Positions 45,518 through 53,658 of a DNA stretch of 64,000 bases are shown here, piece after piece. The stretch comes from Paralcaligenes sp. KSB-10 (GTDB taxonomy: Bacteria; Pseudomonadota; Gammaproteobacteria; Burkholderiales; Burkholderiaceae_B), in NCBI RefSeq assembly GCF_021266465.1, contig NZ_CP089848.1, forward strand, positions 2,294,001-2,358,000, read 5' to 3'. The position numbers and the translations under genes are program-made. Below the pieces are notes generated by a model. It ran no database searches, was not told the origin of the DNA, and saw nothing but the letters and a program-made list of their open reading frames with translations. Position 1 is the first letter of the stretch. The number at the start of each line of letters is the position of its first letter.

Positions 45518-46945
45518 TTAATTGAAACGAACGTATTCGAAATTAATGGGCTGGCGGTTGACGCCGATCACCGGAGGCGCAATCCAATTGGCGAACTTGC
45601 CGGGTTCAACCACGCGCCCCATCAATGAAGCAACAAAGGCACGATCTTCGGCCGTCGGCAGCCAGCTGTTTTCGTGGTTTTTCCATTGCTCGTCGCTCAA
45701 CACTTCGCCTTCGGGCGAAACACGTATGCCCGCCAACGTACCGATCTTGCGATTGAATGCCTTGTGCGGTACCCGCAGGCGGAAGGCAATGCCGTTTTTC
45801 TCCATGACCTTGTTCCAGCGGCCGATGCCGGCCATCGAGTCGCGGATGAAATCGTCGCGCAAAACCTCGTTCAGGGCATTGAGCATAGGCACTTCGATTT
45901 CCCGCAACTGGCCATTGGCGACTTCCAGTACGCGATAGGTGTCGTTCTTGAGCTGATGATCGTCGGTGCGCTTGCTCTCTTCATAGCGGCCTTTCAGGCC
46001 GGAGCTATAAAAGATGGCGGCGTTGGAAGATTGATCGGCGCCGAACAGGTCGATGGTCACGCTGTAATGAAAATTCAGATAGCGCTGCACGGTGGGCAAA
46101 TCGATGACGCCGGCCGCGCGCAGCGCCGCCGGATCGTCGGTCTTGAGCTGGTTCATGACTTCGCAGGTGCGCTGCAAGACTCGCGAGACACCTGACTCCC
46201 CGACAAACATGTGGTGAGCCTCTTCAGTCAGCATGAATTTGGTGGTTCGCGCCAGCGGATCGAAGCTGGATTCGGCCAGAGCGCACAATTGGAACTTGCC
46301 ATCGCGATCGGTGAAATACGTGAACATGTAAAAGGCCAGCCAATCGGGAGTCTTCTCGTTGAAGGCGCCAAGAATACGCGGGCTGTCCTGGTCGCCGGAG
46401 TTGCGCTGCAGCAAGGCATCGGCTTCTTCGCGCCCATCGCGGCCAAAGTAGCGGTGCAGCAAATACACCATGGCCCACAAATGACGTCCTTCCTCGACGT
46501 TGACCTGGAAGAGATTGCGCAAATCGTATTGCGAAGGCGCGGTCAACCCCAGGTGGCGCTGCTGCTCCACCGAAGCCGGCTCGGTGTCGCCCTGAGTGAC
46601 GATGATGCGGCGCAAATTGGCCCGATGCTCGCCCGGCGCCTCCTGCCACACATCGCGGCCGATATGCTCGCCGAAATGAGCCTTGCGATTGCCGTCTTGC
46701 GGGGCCAGAAAAATACCCCAGCGGTAATCCGGCATTTTGACGTGGTCGAAATTCGCCCAGCCGTCGGGCTGCACGCTCACGGCCGTACGCAGATACACGT
46801 CGAAATTCTGGGCGCCTTCGGGGCCCATTTCCTGCCACCACTGCAGGTAATTGGGTTGCCAGTGTTCGAGTGCGCGCTGCAGTGCGCGGTCGCCCGACAA
46901 GTTCACATTGTTGGGAATTTTTTCTGAATAATTGATACCGGACAT
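45518..46945 (-). CDS. boxB: Benzoyl-CoA 2,3-epoxidase oxygenase subunit BoxB
   Basis: Class I di-iron monooxygenase that epoxidises the ring of benzoyl-CoA. 475 residues, the usual BoxB length. Two ExxH iron motifs are visible: EEGRH (Glu152-His155) and EEAHH (Glu242-His245), within four-helix stretches. It begins [20 protein letters not shown], typical of BoxB. The start is preceded by an AAGGAGTT box. boxC lies 54 bases upstream on the same strand. Confidence 0.96.
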   Translation of the reverse strand: MSGINYSEKIPNNVNLSGDRALQRALEHWQPNYLQWWQEMGPEGAQNFDVYLRTAVSVQPDGWANFDHVKMPDYRWGIFLAPQDGNRKAHFGEHIGRDVWQEAPGEHRANLRRIIVTQGDTEPASVEQQRHLGLTAPSQYDLRNLFQVNVEEGRHLWAMVYLLHRYFGRDGREEADALLQRNSGDQDSPRILGAFNEKTPDWLAFYMFTYFTDRDGKFQLCALAESSFDPLARTTKFMLTEEAHHMFVGESGVSRVLQRTCEVMNQLKTDDPAALRAAGVIDLPTVQRYLNFHYSVTIDLFGADQSSNAAIFYSSGLKGRYEESKRTDDHQLKNDTYRVLEVANGQLREIEVPMLNALNEVLRDDFIRDSMAGIGRWNKVMEKNGIAFRLRVPHKAFNRKIGTLAGIRVSPEGEVLSDEQWKNHENSWLPTAEDRAFVASLMGRVVEPGKFANWIAPPVIGVNRQPINFEYVRFN

Positions 46946-46999
46946 GTCTGGAACTCCTTGAGGATAGTCTATATAGTCGCGCAGCCTTCAAGGCCCCGC

Positions 47000-48658
47000 T
47001 TACACGCGATTCCAATCGAAACTGGCCTGCTCGCCCTTGCCATACAACTTGAGTGCGCCCTTTTCGCCCGATGCATTGGGGCGATTGAAAATCCAGTTCT
47101 GCCAGGCGGTCAGGCGCCCGAACACCCGGGTTTCCATGGTTTCCTTGCCACCGAAACGCAGATTGGCCTCCAGCCCCGTCAGCGCGTCGGGCGACAAGGC
47201 CCGGCGCTCTTCCAGCACCAGGCGGATCTCATCTTCCCAATCGAGGCTGTCGGGCGCAAGGGTAATCAGCCCCAACGCCTCGGCTTCCCGGGCCGACAAG
47301 GCGCGCCCCAGCGTGGCACGCACGGCATCGATCGCCGGAGCCTCTTCGTAGAAGCGCCGCTCGATGCGGCTTTGCCCGTTGACCATGGGGTAGTGGCCGA
47401 AATTCAATTCGTCGACTACGATTTCGGCGGGATGTTCGGCTTCGGCATCATCCAGCATGTACGACCGATCGCAGGCCAGGGCAAGCTCGAGCAGAGTGCC
47501 CACAAAACACGAACCGATTTCAATCTGGGCATACAGCGAGCGCGAGGTCACATCGAGACGCGCCAGGGTGCGCCGCAACATGCCCAGGGTTTCCCGCACA
47601 AACCAGTGCCCGGCAAATTTCAAAAGGCTGGCATCGGCCGCCAGCACATAAGAGGCATCACCGGCAGTCTTGAACACCCAGGTACCGATATCGAGTTCAT
47701 TGGTGCGAAAATGAAGAATGGCGTCATCGAGCTCGCGCGCCATTTGCAGGGGCCACCAGGCGGCACCCTGGGCCTCTATGCCGGCAATGTCTTCTGGCAC
47801 AGCCGCCTCAGGGGCACGCACCGTCCAGGTGGCCAAGCGTTTTTCACGATCGATCTGCACATCGACATATTTGTAGGAAACGCCGGTTTCGGTGTCCAGG
47901 CGCTGCAAGGGCGTGAGCTCCACGCCCTTGCGATCGGCCGGCCTGTCGCTGCCGGCGGCCAGCTCCAGAGCCCGGCTCTTGATTCCATGGGCGAACTGGG
48001 CGGGTTTGATCAAATCATCGACCAGGCGCCAGTCCTTGGCGCGCTGGCCCCGTACACCCTCGACCAACGTACAGAAAATATCGGCATGATCATGGCGCAC
48101 CTTGCGCTTGTCGGTAACCCGGGTCAAACCGCCCGTGCCGGGCAGCACGCCCAGCAAAGGCACTTCCGGCAGGGACACTGCCGAAGAGCGGTCATCGATG
48201 AGCAAAATCTCGTCGCAAGCCAGAGCCAGTTCATAGCCTCCGCCCGCGCAGGCGCCGTTCAGGGCCGCCACGAATTTCAGGCCGCTATGGCGGCTGGAAT
48301 CTTCGATGCCATTGCGGGTTTCATTGGTGAACTTGCAAAAATTGACTTTCCAGGCGTGCGTCGACAGGCCCAGCATGAAGATATTGGCGCCGGAACAGAA
48401 GATCCGGTCTTTGAGACTGGTGACCACGACCGTGCGCACTTCCGGATGCTCGAAACGGATACGCTGCAGGGCGTCATGCAGCTCGATATCCACGCCCAGA
48501 TCGTAGGAATTGAGCTTGAGCTTGTAACCGGGCCGCAAGCCGGCATCTTCGGCGACATCCATGGCCAGCGTCGCGACGGCGCCGTCGAAAGACAATGCCC
48601 AGTGCTTATATAGCCCGGGGTGGGTGCGAAAATCGACCTGGGTAGCGGTATCGCTCAT
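47000..48658 (-). CDS. boxC: Benzoyl-CoA-dihydrodiol lyase BoxC
   Basis: Opens the epoxide ring hydrolytically, yielding 3,4-dehydroadipyl-CoA semialdehyde and formate. 552 residues with two crotonase-like halves: VVTSLKDRIFCSGANIFMLG and ALNGACAGGGYELALACDEI (oxyanion hole, about 130-155) in the first, a second CoA-binding part after about residue 260. It ends in LYGKGEQASFDWNRV. First gene of the minus-strand operon, with a strong promoter carrying two TGCA-N6-TGCA sites upstream. Confidence 0.95.
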   Translation of the reverse strand: MSDTATQVDFRTHPGLYKHWALSFDGAVATLAMDVAEDAGLRPGYKLKLNSYDLGVDIELHDALQRIRFEHPEVRTVVVTSLKDRIFCSGANIFMLGLSTHAWKVNFCKFTNETRNGIEDSSRHSGLKFVAALNGACAGGGYELALACDEILLIDDRSSAVSLPEVPLLGVLPGTGGLTRVTDKRKVRHDHADIFCTLVEGVRGQRAKDWRLVDDLIKPAQFAHGIKSRALELAAGSDRPADRKGVELTPLQRLDTETGVSYKYVDVQIDREKRLATWTVRAPEAAVPEDIAGIEAQGAAWWPLQMARELDDAILHFRTNELDIGTWVFKTAGDASYVLAADASLLKFAGHWFVRETLGMLRRTLARLDVTSRSLYAQIEIGSCFVGTLLELALACDRSYMLDDAEAEHPAEIVVDELNFGHYPMVNGQSRIERRFYEEAPAIDAVRATLGRALSAREAEALGLITLAPDSLDWEDEIRLVLEERRALSPDALTGLEANLRFGGKETMETRVFGRLTAWQNWIFNRPNASGEKGALKLYGKGEQASFDWNRV

Positions 48659-48711
48659 GAACAGCTCCTGACTTGATGAAATGAATAATAATTCATAGCC
48701 TTGAATTTAAA

Positions 48712-48764
48712 TGCATCATATTGCACTTAAATTCACAAGTCAAGAAATTATGCATAAAAATGCA
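48712..48764 (-). promoter_or_regulatory. boxC promoter with two TGCA-N6-TGCA operators
   Basis: On the minus strand a near-consensus promoter is visible: -35 TTGACT (48738-48743), 17-base spacer, -10 TATGAT (48715-48720). One TGCA-N6-TGCA site (48712-48725) lies over the -10 and another (48751-48764) just upstream of the -35. TGCA half-sites are what BzdR/BoxR-family regulators recognise (family knowledge). Repression lifted by benzoyl-CoA is the expected mode. Confidence 0.75.
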
Positions 48765-48774
48765 TTTTTCTGAT

Positions 48775-49704
48775 TTATACAGCCGCACCTATCATCTGGC
48801 GCATGTGCGACAGCAGGCTTTCGTAAGCTTCGGCCAGGCTCTGGTGGCTGGTCGAGCAGACAAAATCGGCCTTGGAATAAAAAGCCTCGCGGCTCGCCAA
48901 AATTCGTTTCAAATCGGCCATGGCTTCATTATTGCCGGCCATGGGCCGGAAATCGCCCTGGGCCATGACGCGCGACATGTGATCCTCGGGCGTCGCCTTG
49001 ACCCAGACGGTATAGCAATGGGAAAGCATCAGATTCATGGCGGCCGGTTCAGAGACCATGCCGCCGGGGGTGGCCAGCACCATGTCGGGGTACAACTGCA
49101 GCGCTTCTTCGAGCGCCCGCTTTTCATAACGACGGTACGCGCTGGGGCCATACAGGCTGTGAATTTCAAGAATCCCGCAGCCGGCGATCCGCTCGATTTC
49201 CGCACTGAGCTCGACAAAGGAATAGCCCAGATCTTCAGCCAGCATGCGGCCCAGCGTCGATTTTCCGGCGCCCCGCAAACCGATCAGGGCAATCTGCCGC
49301 AGTTTATTTTTCTGCCGTGCCGCCGGCTGTTCGCCGAACAAGCCCGTCAGCGCTTCGCGCGCCTGCTGCAATTCTTTTTCCGAGCGGTTTTCAAGCAGCT
49401 CGCGTATCAGCAGCCACTCGGGATTCGAGGTAGTTACATCCCCGACCAGTTCGGCAAGAACGCAATTGAACGCCTGCGCAATCTGCAGCAGCACCAGGAT
49501 CGACACATTGCCGATCCCGCCTTCGAGATTGGCCAAATGACGCTCCGAAACACCGGCCCCCTGCGCCAGCGCCTTGCGGGTCATGCCGCGCATGGCCCGC
49601 AAGCGCCGAACCCGTTCGCCCAGCGCAAGCAGATAGGCATCCTTGCCGGTTTCGGGATTGGCGGCAACCAGCGCCAGGCCTTGATCGAATGCTTTATTTT
49701 TCAC
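48775..49704 (-). CDS. boxR: BoxR/BzdR-type regulator, HTH fused to shikimate-kinase-like domain
   Basis: Benzoyl-CoA-responsive repressor of the box operon. An XRE-type helix-turn-helix (about residues 26-87 from this start; RGMTRKALAQGAGVSERHLA) is joined to a shikimate-kinase-like effector domain with Walker A GLRGAGKST. I chose the GTG at 49704 (309 residues) because a TATAAT at 49737-49742 on the minus strand puts the transcript start near 49730, downstream of the ATG at 49734 that would give 319 residues. If another promoter is used, 49734 remains possible. It reads toward boxC, 117 bases away. Confidence 0.93.
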   Translation of the reverse strand: MKNKAFDQGLALVAANPETGKDAYLLALGERVRRLRAMRGMTRKALAQGAGVSERHLANLEGGIGNVSILVLLQIAQAFNCVLAELVGDVTTSNPEWLLIRELLENRSEKELQQAREALTGLFGEQPAARQKNKLRQIALIGLRGAGKSTLGRMLAEDLGYSFVELSAEIERIAGCGILEIHSLYGPSAYRRYEKRALEEALQLYPDMVLATPGGMVSEPAAMNLMLSHCYTVWVKATPEDHMSRVMAQGDFRPMAGNNEAMADLKRILASREAFYSKADFVCSTSHQSLAEAYESLLSHMRQMIGAAV

Positions 49705-49733
49705 CCAGAATAACCCTAAGGAATCGGATAACA

Positions 49734-49775
49734 TGCATTATAGTGCTTGACACTTCTTTCGAAAAGCCCTAATTT
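49734..49775. promoter_or_regulatory. Divergent boxR / pnbB-like promoter with shared TGCA site
   Basis: Rightward: TTGACA (49747-49752), 17-base spacer, TAATTT (49770-49775), serving the PnbB-like-bclA genes. Leftward: TATAAT on the minus strand (49737-49742), with a poor -35, serving boxR. Between them is TGCA-N6-TGCT (49734-49747), one mismatch from the boxC operators, overlapping the leftward -10 and the rightward -35. One bound BoxR could therefore block both. Confidence 0.65.
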
Positions 49776-49818
49776 GCATCCATAACCTACGATTTTTTTG
49801 AAAAAAGGAGTTGCCGCG

Positions 49819-50286
49819 ATGAGCAGCGTGCAGGAATTTCAGGACCTCATCAAGACAGTCACCGATGCAATCGGGTCGCGCATTCCCGATAACGCTCTAC
49901 AGACCGATCTTAATGCACGTTTTCCCGCGCACGGCCCGATCTACGAAAAAATTTTCCAATCCTGCAAGGACGGCATTGAGCAAGGCTGGATGTGCAAGTA
50001 CGAGCAAGGCGGCGTTCGTTATGGACGGGTCATCAAGCCGGCCGCGGACCTTGGCGGATATTCAGTGGATGTCGTACAGATGCAGGACCTTATCGGCCCT
50101 CATCATCGTCACCCGAATGGCGAAATCGATCTCATCATGCCCCTGAGTCCCACGGCAAAATTCGACCAAAATCCGGCAGGCTGGCTGGTATATGGCCCGG
50201 GCAGCGCCCACAGCCCCACCGTCAGCGACGGCGCGGCCCTGGTCCTTTACCTGCTGCCGCAAGGCGCCATCGAATTCAGCCGCTAA
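49819..50286 (+). CDS. DUF4863 / PnbB-like cupin-type protein
   Basis: 155 residues from the ATG at 49819, fixed by AAGGAG (49805-49810). The central GPHHRHPNGEID block (His95, His96, His98, Glu102) looks like a cupin metal site; GYSVDVVQMQDLIGP precedes it and the end is LVLYLLPQGAIEFSR. I recall this family (DUF4863) as including 4-hydroxylaminobenzoate lyase PnbB, but with no nitrobenzoate genes here that activity is doubtful. Its place between boxR and benzoate-CoA ligase points to a role in benzoyl-CoA metabolism. Function undetermined. Confidence 0.85.
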   Translation: MSSVQEFQDLIKTVTDAIGSRIPDNALQTDLNARFPAHGPIYEKIFQSCKDGIEQGWMCKYEQGGVRYGRVIKPAADLGGYSVDVVQMQDLIGPHHRHPNGEIDLIMPLSPTAKFDQNPAGWLVYGPGSAHSPTVSDGAALVLYLLPQGAIEFSR

Positions 50287-50367
50287 ACCCATGCCGCGAC
50301 GCGGCGGCAGCATCGGCGCTCCGGGTGCCGCAAACGGCACGCACACACATAATCCAGCGAGACAAAT

Positions 50368-51921
50368 ATGAACACCTGCCCAAGCGAATTGAATTATGCC
50401 CAATACCTCGGTGACATCAACGCCACTCGAACCGGCAAGACCGCATACATAGACGGCCGGCGCACGCTCAGCTATGGCCAATTGGCCGAACGCAGCGCCC
50501 GTTTCGCCGGGCTGTTGCAACAGCTTGGCCTGCGGCGCGAAGAACGCGCCCTGCTGCTGATGCACGATACCGTGGACTGGCCTATTGCCTTTCTGGGTGC
50601 TCTCCACGCCGGGGTCGTGCCCGTTGCGGTCAATACCCTGCTGACTCCGGACGACTATGCCTACATGCTCACGCACAGCCGTGCCCAGGCCGTATTCGTA
50701 TCGGCGGCGCTGCTTCACACGCTGGAAGAAGCGATGGCGCGCTGCAATCATGAGGTCAGGCACATTATCGTTGCCGAGCCCGGCCAGCCCCTGTCCGCCC
50801 CCTGTATAGACTTCGAAAGCTACACCGGCGCCGCGGCCATACCGGCCGTCAAGACGCGCGCCGACGAGATCGCCTTCTGGTTGTATTCATCCGGCTCCAC
50901 CGGCCAGCCCAAAGGGGTCGTGCACAGCCACGGCAATCTCTGGCATACCGTCGAGCTGTACGGCAAGCCTATCCTCGGAATCCGTGAAGACGACACCGTG
51001 TTTTCGGCCGCCAAACTTTTTTTTGCCTACGGCCTGGGCAATGCCCTGACCTTTCCGCTGTCGGTCGGCGCCACCGTCGTACTCATGGACGAACGCCCCA
51101 CTGCGCAAGCCGTTTTCAAACGCCTGACAGAATTCCAGCCCACCGTTTTCTGCGGCGTGCCCACTCTGTACGCCAGCATGCTGGCCGCGAAAGAACTGCC
51201 GGATCGATCCCAGGTGTCGATACGGGTATGCGCCTCGGCCGGCGAAGCGTTGCCCAAGGACCTGGGAGACCGCTTCACCGAACATTTCGGCTGCTACATC
51301 CTGGACGGCATAGGCTCGACCGAGATGCTGCACATTTTTCTGTCCAACCGTGCGGACCAATTGCGCTACGGCACAACGGGCAAGCCGGTGCCCGGCTACG
51401 AAGTCGAACTGCGCGACGAACTGGGCGCCCGCGTTCCTCCAGGCGCCATCGGCGACTTGTTCATCAAGGGCCCCAGCGCTGCGCTCATGTATTGGAACAA
51501 TCAGCGGAAAACACGCGACACCTTCCTCGGGGATTGGCTCAAAAGCGGCGACAAATACATTTGCGACAAGGACGGCTACTACACCTACGCCGGGCGCAGC
51601 GACGATATGATCAAAGTCAGCGGCCAGTATGTGTCTCCCATCGAAGTCGAAAATATCCTGAGCCGGCATGGTATGGTGCTGGAAGCCGCCGTCATCGGCG
51701 TACCCGACGCCGAAGGCCTGATCAAGACCATGGCCTTCGTGGTGCTGCGCCCCGGGCATGAGCCCAGCGACGAAATCAAGACAGCATTGCAGAGTTATGT
51801 TAAAGAGCATCTTGCGCCTTTTAAATATCCGCGCCAGATCCACTTTACCGAAGAACTCCCGAAAACAGCCACAGGCAAGATACAGCGCTTTCGCCTGCGC
51901 CAGATGGAAACCCATACATGA
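50368..51921 (+). CDS. bclA: Benzoate-CoA ligase
   Basis: AMP-forming ligase that activates benzoate to benzoyl-CoA. 517 residues: AMP/ATP loop YSSGSTGQPKGV (about 173-184), LDGIGSTEMLHIFLSN (substrate/AMP site), GRSDDMIKVSGQYVSP and the C-terminal catalytic Lys504 in TATGKIQR. Overall closest in pattern to benzoate/4-hydroxybenzoate ligases. It is 81 bases after the PnbB-like gene and its last four bases overlap the hydrolase start (ATGA). Confidence 0.93.
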   Translation: MNTCPSELNYAQYLGDINATRTGKTAYIDGRRTLSYGQLAERSARFAGLLQQLGLRREERALLLMHDTVDWPIAFLGALHAGVVPVAVNTLLTPDDYAYMLTHSRAQAVFVSAALLHTLEEAMARCNHEVRHIIVAEPGQPLSAPCIDFESYTGAAAIPAVKTRADEIAFWLYSSGSTGQPKGVVHSHGNLWHTVELYGKPILGIREDDTVFSAAKLFFAYGLGNALTFPLSVGATVVLMDERPTAQAVFKRLTEFQPTVFCGVPTLYASMLAAKELPDRSQVSIRVCASAGEALPKDLGDRFTEHFGCYILDGIGSTEMLHIFLSNRADQLRYGTTGKPVPGYEVELRDELGARVPPGAIGDLFIKGPSAALMYWNNQRKTRDTFLGDWLKSGDKYICDKDGYYTYAGRSDDMIKVSGQYVSPIEVENILSRHGMVLEAAVIGVPDAEGLIKTMAFVVLRPGHEPSDEIKTALQSYVKEHLAPFKYPRQIHFTEELPKTATGKIQRFRLRQMETHT

Positions 51922-52736
51922 CTATGCCCGCCCCGCCCGTCAATCAAGCAAGGCATGTGCAGATCCGGCTCCCGGAGCGCGAACTGACTATCGAATATCT
52001 GTTGCTCAACCCCGAAAAAACCTCCGCGCCGCTGCTGGTTTTCCTGCATGAAGGCCTGGGCTCGGTGGCCATGTGGAAAGACTGGCCTGCGCAGGCATGC
52101 GCCGCCACCGGCTGCCGTGGGCTGGTGTTTTCGCGCTACGGCTACGGGTCGAGCACACCGCGGCCGCGGGCAGAACATTGGCCGGTCACGTATATGCATA
52201 CGCAGGCCAAAGAGGTTCTACCCGCGCTGTTCCAGGCGCTGGGTCTGCAAGATGAAAAGCCGATTCTGTTCGGGCACAGCGATGGAGGATCTATCGCCCT
52301 GCTTTACGCCGCGATGTATCCCGACGCCGCGCGGGCCGTCGTGGTCGCCGCGCCGCATATTTTCGTCGAAGACATTTCCATTTCCAGCATCGAGGGCGCG
52401 CGACAGGCATATCTGGATACCGATCTGCCGGCCAGGCTGAAACGCTATCACCAGGATCCCGATTCGGCCTTCTGGGGCTGGAACAATGTGTGGCTGAATC
52501 CGGAGTTCCGTAACTGGAACATCGAGGAGTATCTGGGTAGCATACGCTGCCCGATACTCGCCATACAGGGCGAAGACGACGAGTACGGTTCGCTGGAACA
52601 AATCCGCGGTATCCAGCGTCACGCCGCGCAGACCCGCCTGTGCATTCTCCCCGATTGCCGCCATTCACCGCACAAAGACCAGCCCGAGCGCGTCATCAAG
52701 GTTATGGATGAATTCATTCGAGCTTCGTGTTTGTAG
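51918..52736 (+). CDS. Alpha/beta hydrolase of the box cluster
   Basis: 272-residue alpha/beta hydrolase. The nucleophile elbow is GHSDGGSIALLYA, a catalytic acid is likely in LAIQGEDDEYG, and the general-base His in PDCRHSPHKDQPE. The lid (about 125-190) is Asp/Trp-rich. Such hydrolases recur in box clusters without a settled substrate; a CoA thioesterase or a lactone/ester cleavage step are candidates. It overlaps the ligase stop, so translation is coupled. Repeat B follows the stop closely. Confidence 0.85.
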   Translation: MTMPAPPVNQARHVQIRLPERELTIEYLLLNPEKTSAPLLVFLHEGLGSVAMWKDWPAQACAATGCRGLVFSRYGYGSSTPRPRAEHWPVTYMHTQAKEVLPALFQALGLQDEKPILFGHSDGGSIALLYAAMYPDAARAVVVAAPHIFVEDISISSIEGARQAYLDTDLPARLKRYHQDPDSAFWGWNNVWLNPEFRNWNIEEYLGSIRCPILAIQGEDDEYGSLEQIRGIQRHAAQTRLCILPDCRHSPHKDQPERVIKVMDEFIRASCL

Positions 52737-52785
52737 GGTGAACCTTTGTGGCCATCCGGCATTTGTGTTCTTGAGTGTTCTTAAG

Positions 52786-53057
52786 CGTTCTTAAGACGCG
52801 GGGGTGGCGGCCCAGGCGGGGTGGAGCTCGCATCGTCCGGTCCTGGCTGCGCCAGGACTGCCCGCGGCCGCAACCTGGATCGGGCGGTCGCGGAACTCGC
52901 GTCGTCCACAGCCCCCCGGGCTGTGGACACCCTTGACGCTCAAACAACCGCTCCCTTGCATCCCGATCCAGGCTGCGGCCGCGGCGGACTCAAGCTCGCT
53001 CACCCCGCCTGGGCCGCCACCCCCGCTTGCGTTGACGTTTTTTGTGCGGTTGCAGGC
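52786..53057. repeat. Palindromic repeat B with nested insertion
   Basis: Perfect 25-base arms (52798-52822 with 53002-53026) enclose about 180 bases. Outer parts match repeat A in reverse: 52794-52847 equals the reverse complement of 5324-5377 exactly (54 bases). Relative to A it has about 111 extra bases (52872-52982) bounded by a GCGGCCGC copy on each side (52864-52871 and 52975-52982). The extra segment has a 21-base inverted repeat with one mismatch at its ends and an 11-bp-stem palindrome GTCCACAGCCC/GGGCTGTGGAC inside. It fills most of the 383-base gap 52737-53119, which otherwise shows no gene. Confidence 0.8.
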
Positions 53058-53119
53058 GACTTTTTGCATGCTTATGGGGTAGCACGACTATGCGCACGGC
53101 GCCACTAGCCGATTGCCGT

Positions 53120-53542
53120 TCAATCCTCCGGCAATAATTGCGGGTTCCACGCAATCTCCCACAGATGGCCATCCGGATCCTGGAAATAGCCCGCGTAGCC
53201 TCCCCAAAAAGTGTCCCGAGCCGGCTTTACGATAATCGCTCCGGCATTCCGGGCCTGCTCCATGACAAGATCGACTTCCTCTTTGGACGAGACGTTATGC
53301 CCAAGAGCGAACTCGGTAGCGCTTGGGCTACCCAGCGGAATTCCTGAGTCGTGGGAAAGGCTCGCGCGAGGCCAGATGGCAAGCATCACCCCTGCCTGCA
53401 GCTCAAAGAAGGCCACGGCGCCATGCTCGAACTCTTCGCCAATAATTCCCTTGGTCGCCAGGCCCAGGCCGTCGCGATAGAACCGAAGCGATCGATCCAG
53501 ATCATCAACGCCAATGGTTATGACTGTAACTCGTGGTTTCAT
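53120..53542 (-). CDS. VOC-family (glyoxalase/bleomycin-resistance fold) protein
   Basis: 140-residue VOC-fold protein with paired beta-alpha-beta modules: VTVITIGVDDLDRSLRFYRDG at the N-terminus and GGYAGYFQDPDGHLWEIAWN at the C-terminus, which carries candidate metal ligands His and Glu. Such proteins include resistance, glyoxalase and dioxygenase types; the substrate cannot be told. It stands apart next to the MFS gene. Confidence 0.8.
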   Translation of the reverse strand: MKPRVTVITIGVDDLDRSLRFYRDGLGLATKGIIGEEFEHGAVAFFELQAGVMLAIWPRASLSHDSGIPLGSPSATEFALGHNVSSKEEVDLVMEQARNAGAIIVKPARDTFWGGYAGYFQDPDGHLWEIAWNPQLLPED

Positions 53543-53658
53543 GACATGCCTCGTCAGGAAAATCCTAAATTACCATACCCCTGCCGGTTTGGCTGCCAGC
53601 TTCTGGCTGTACAGAAGATCACGTTCGCGTCAAATACGCCGGCGCCTTCGCATGCGAC

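Noticed and set aside
52791-53172. Several small frames inside repeat B on both strands
   Set aside because: They arise from the palindromic GC-rich arms; repeat A gives the same kind of peptide and none has a ribosome binding site.
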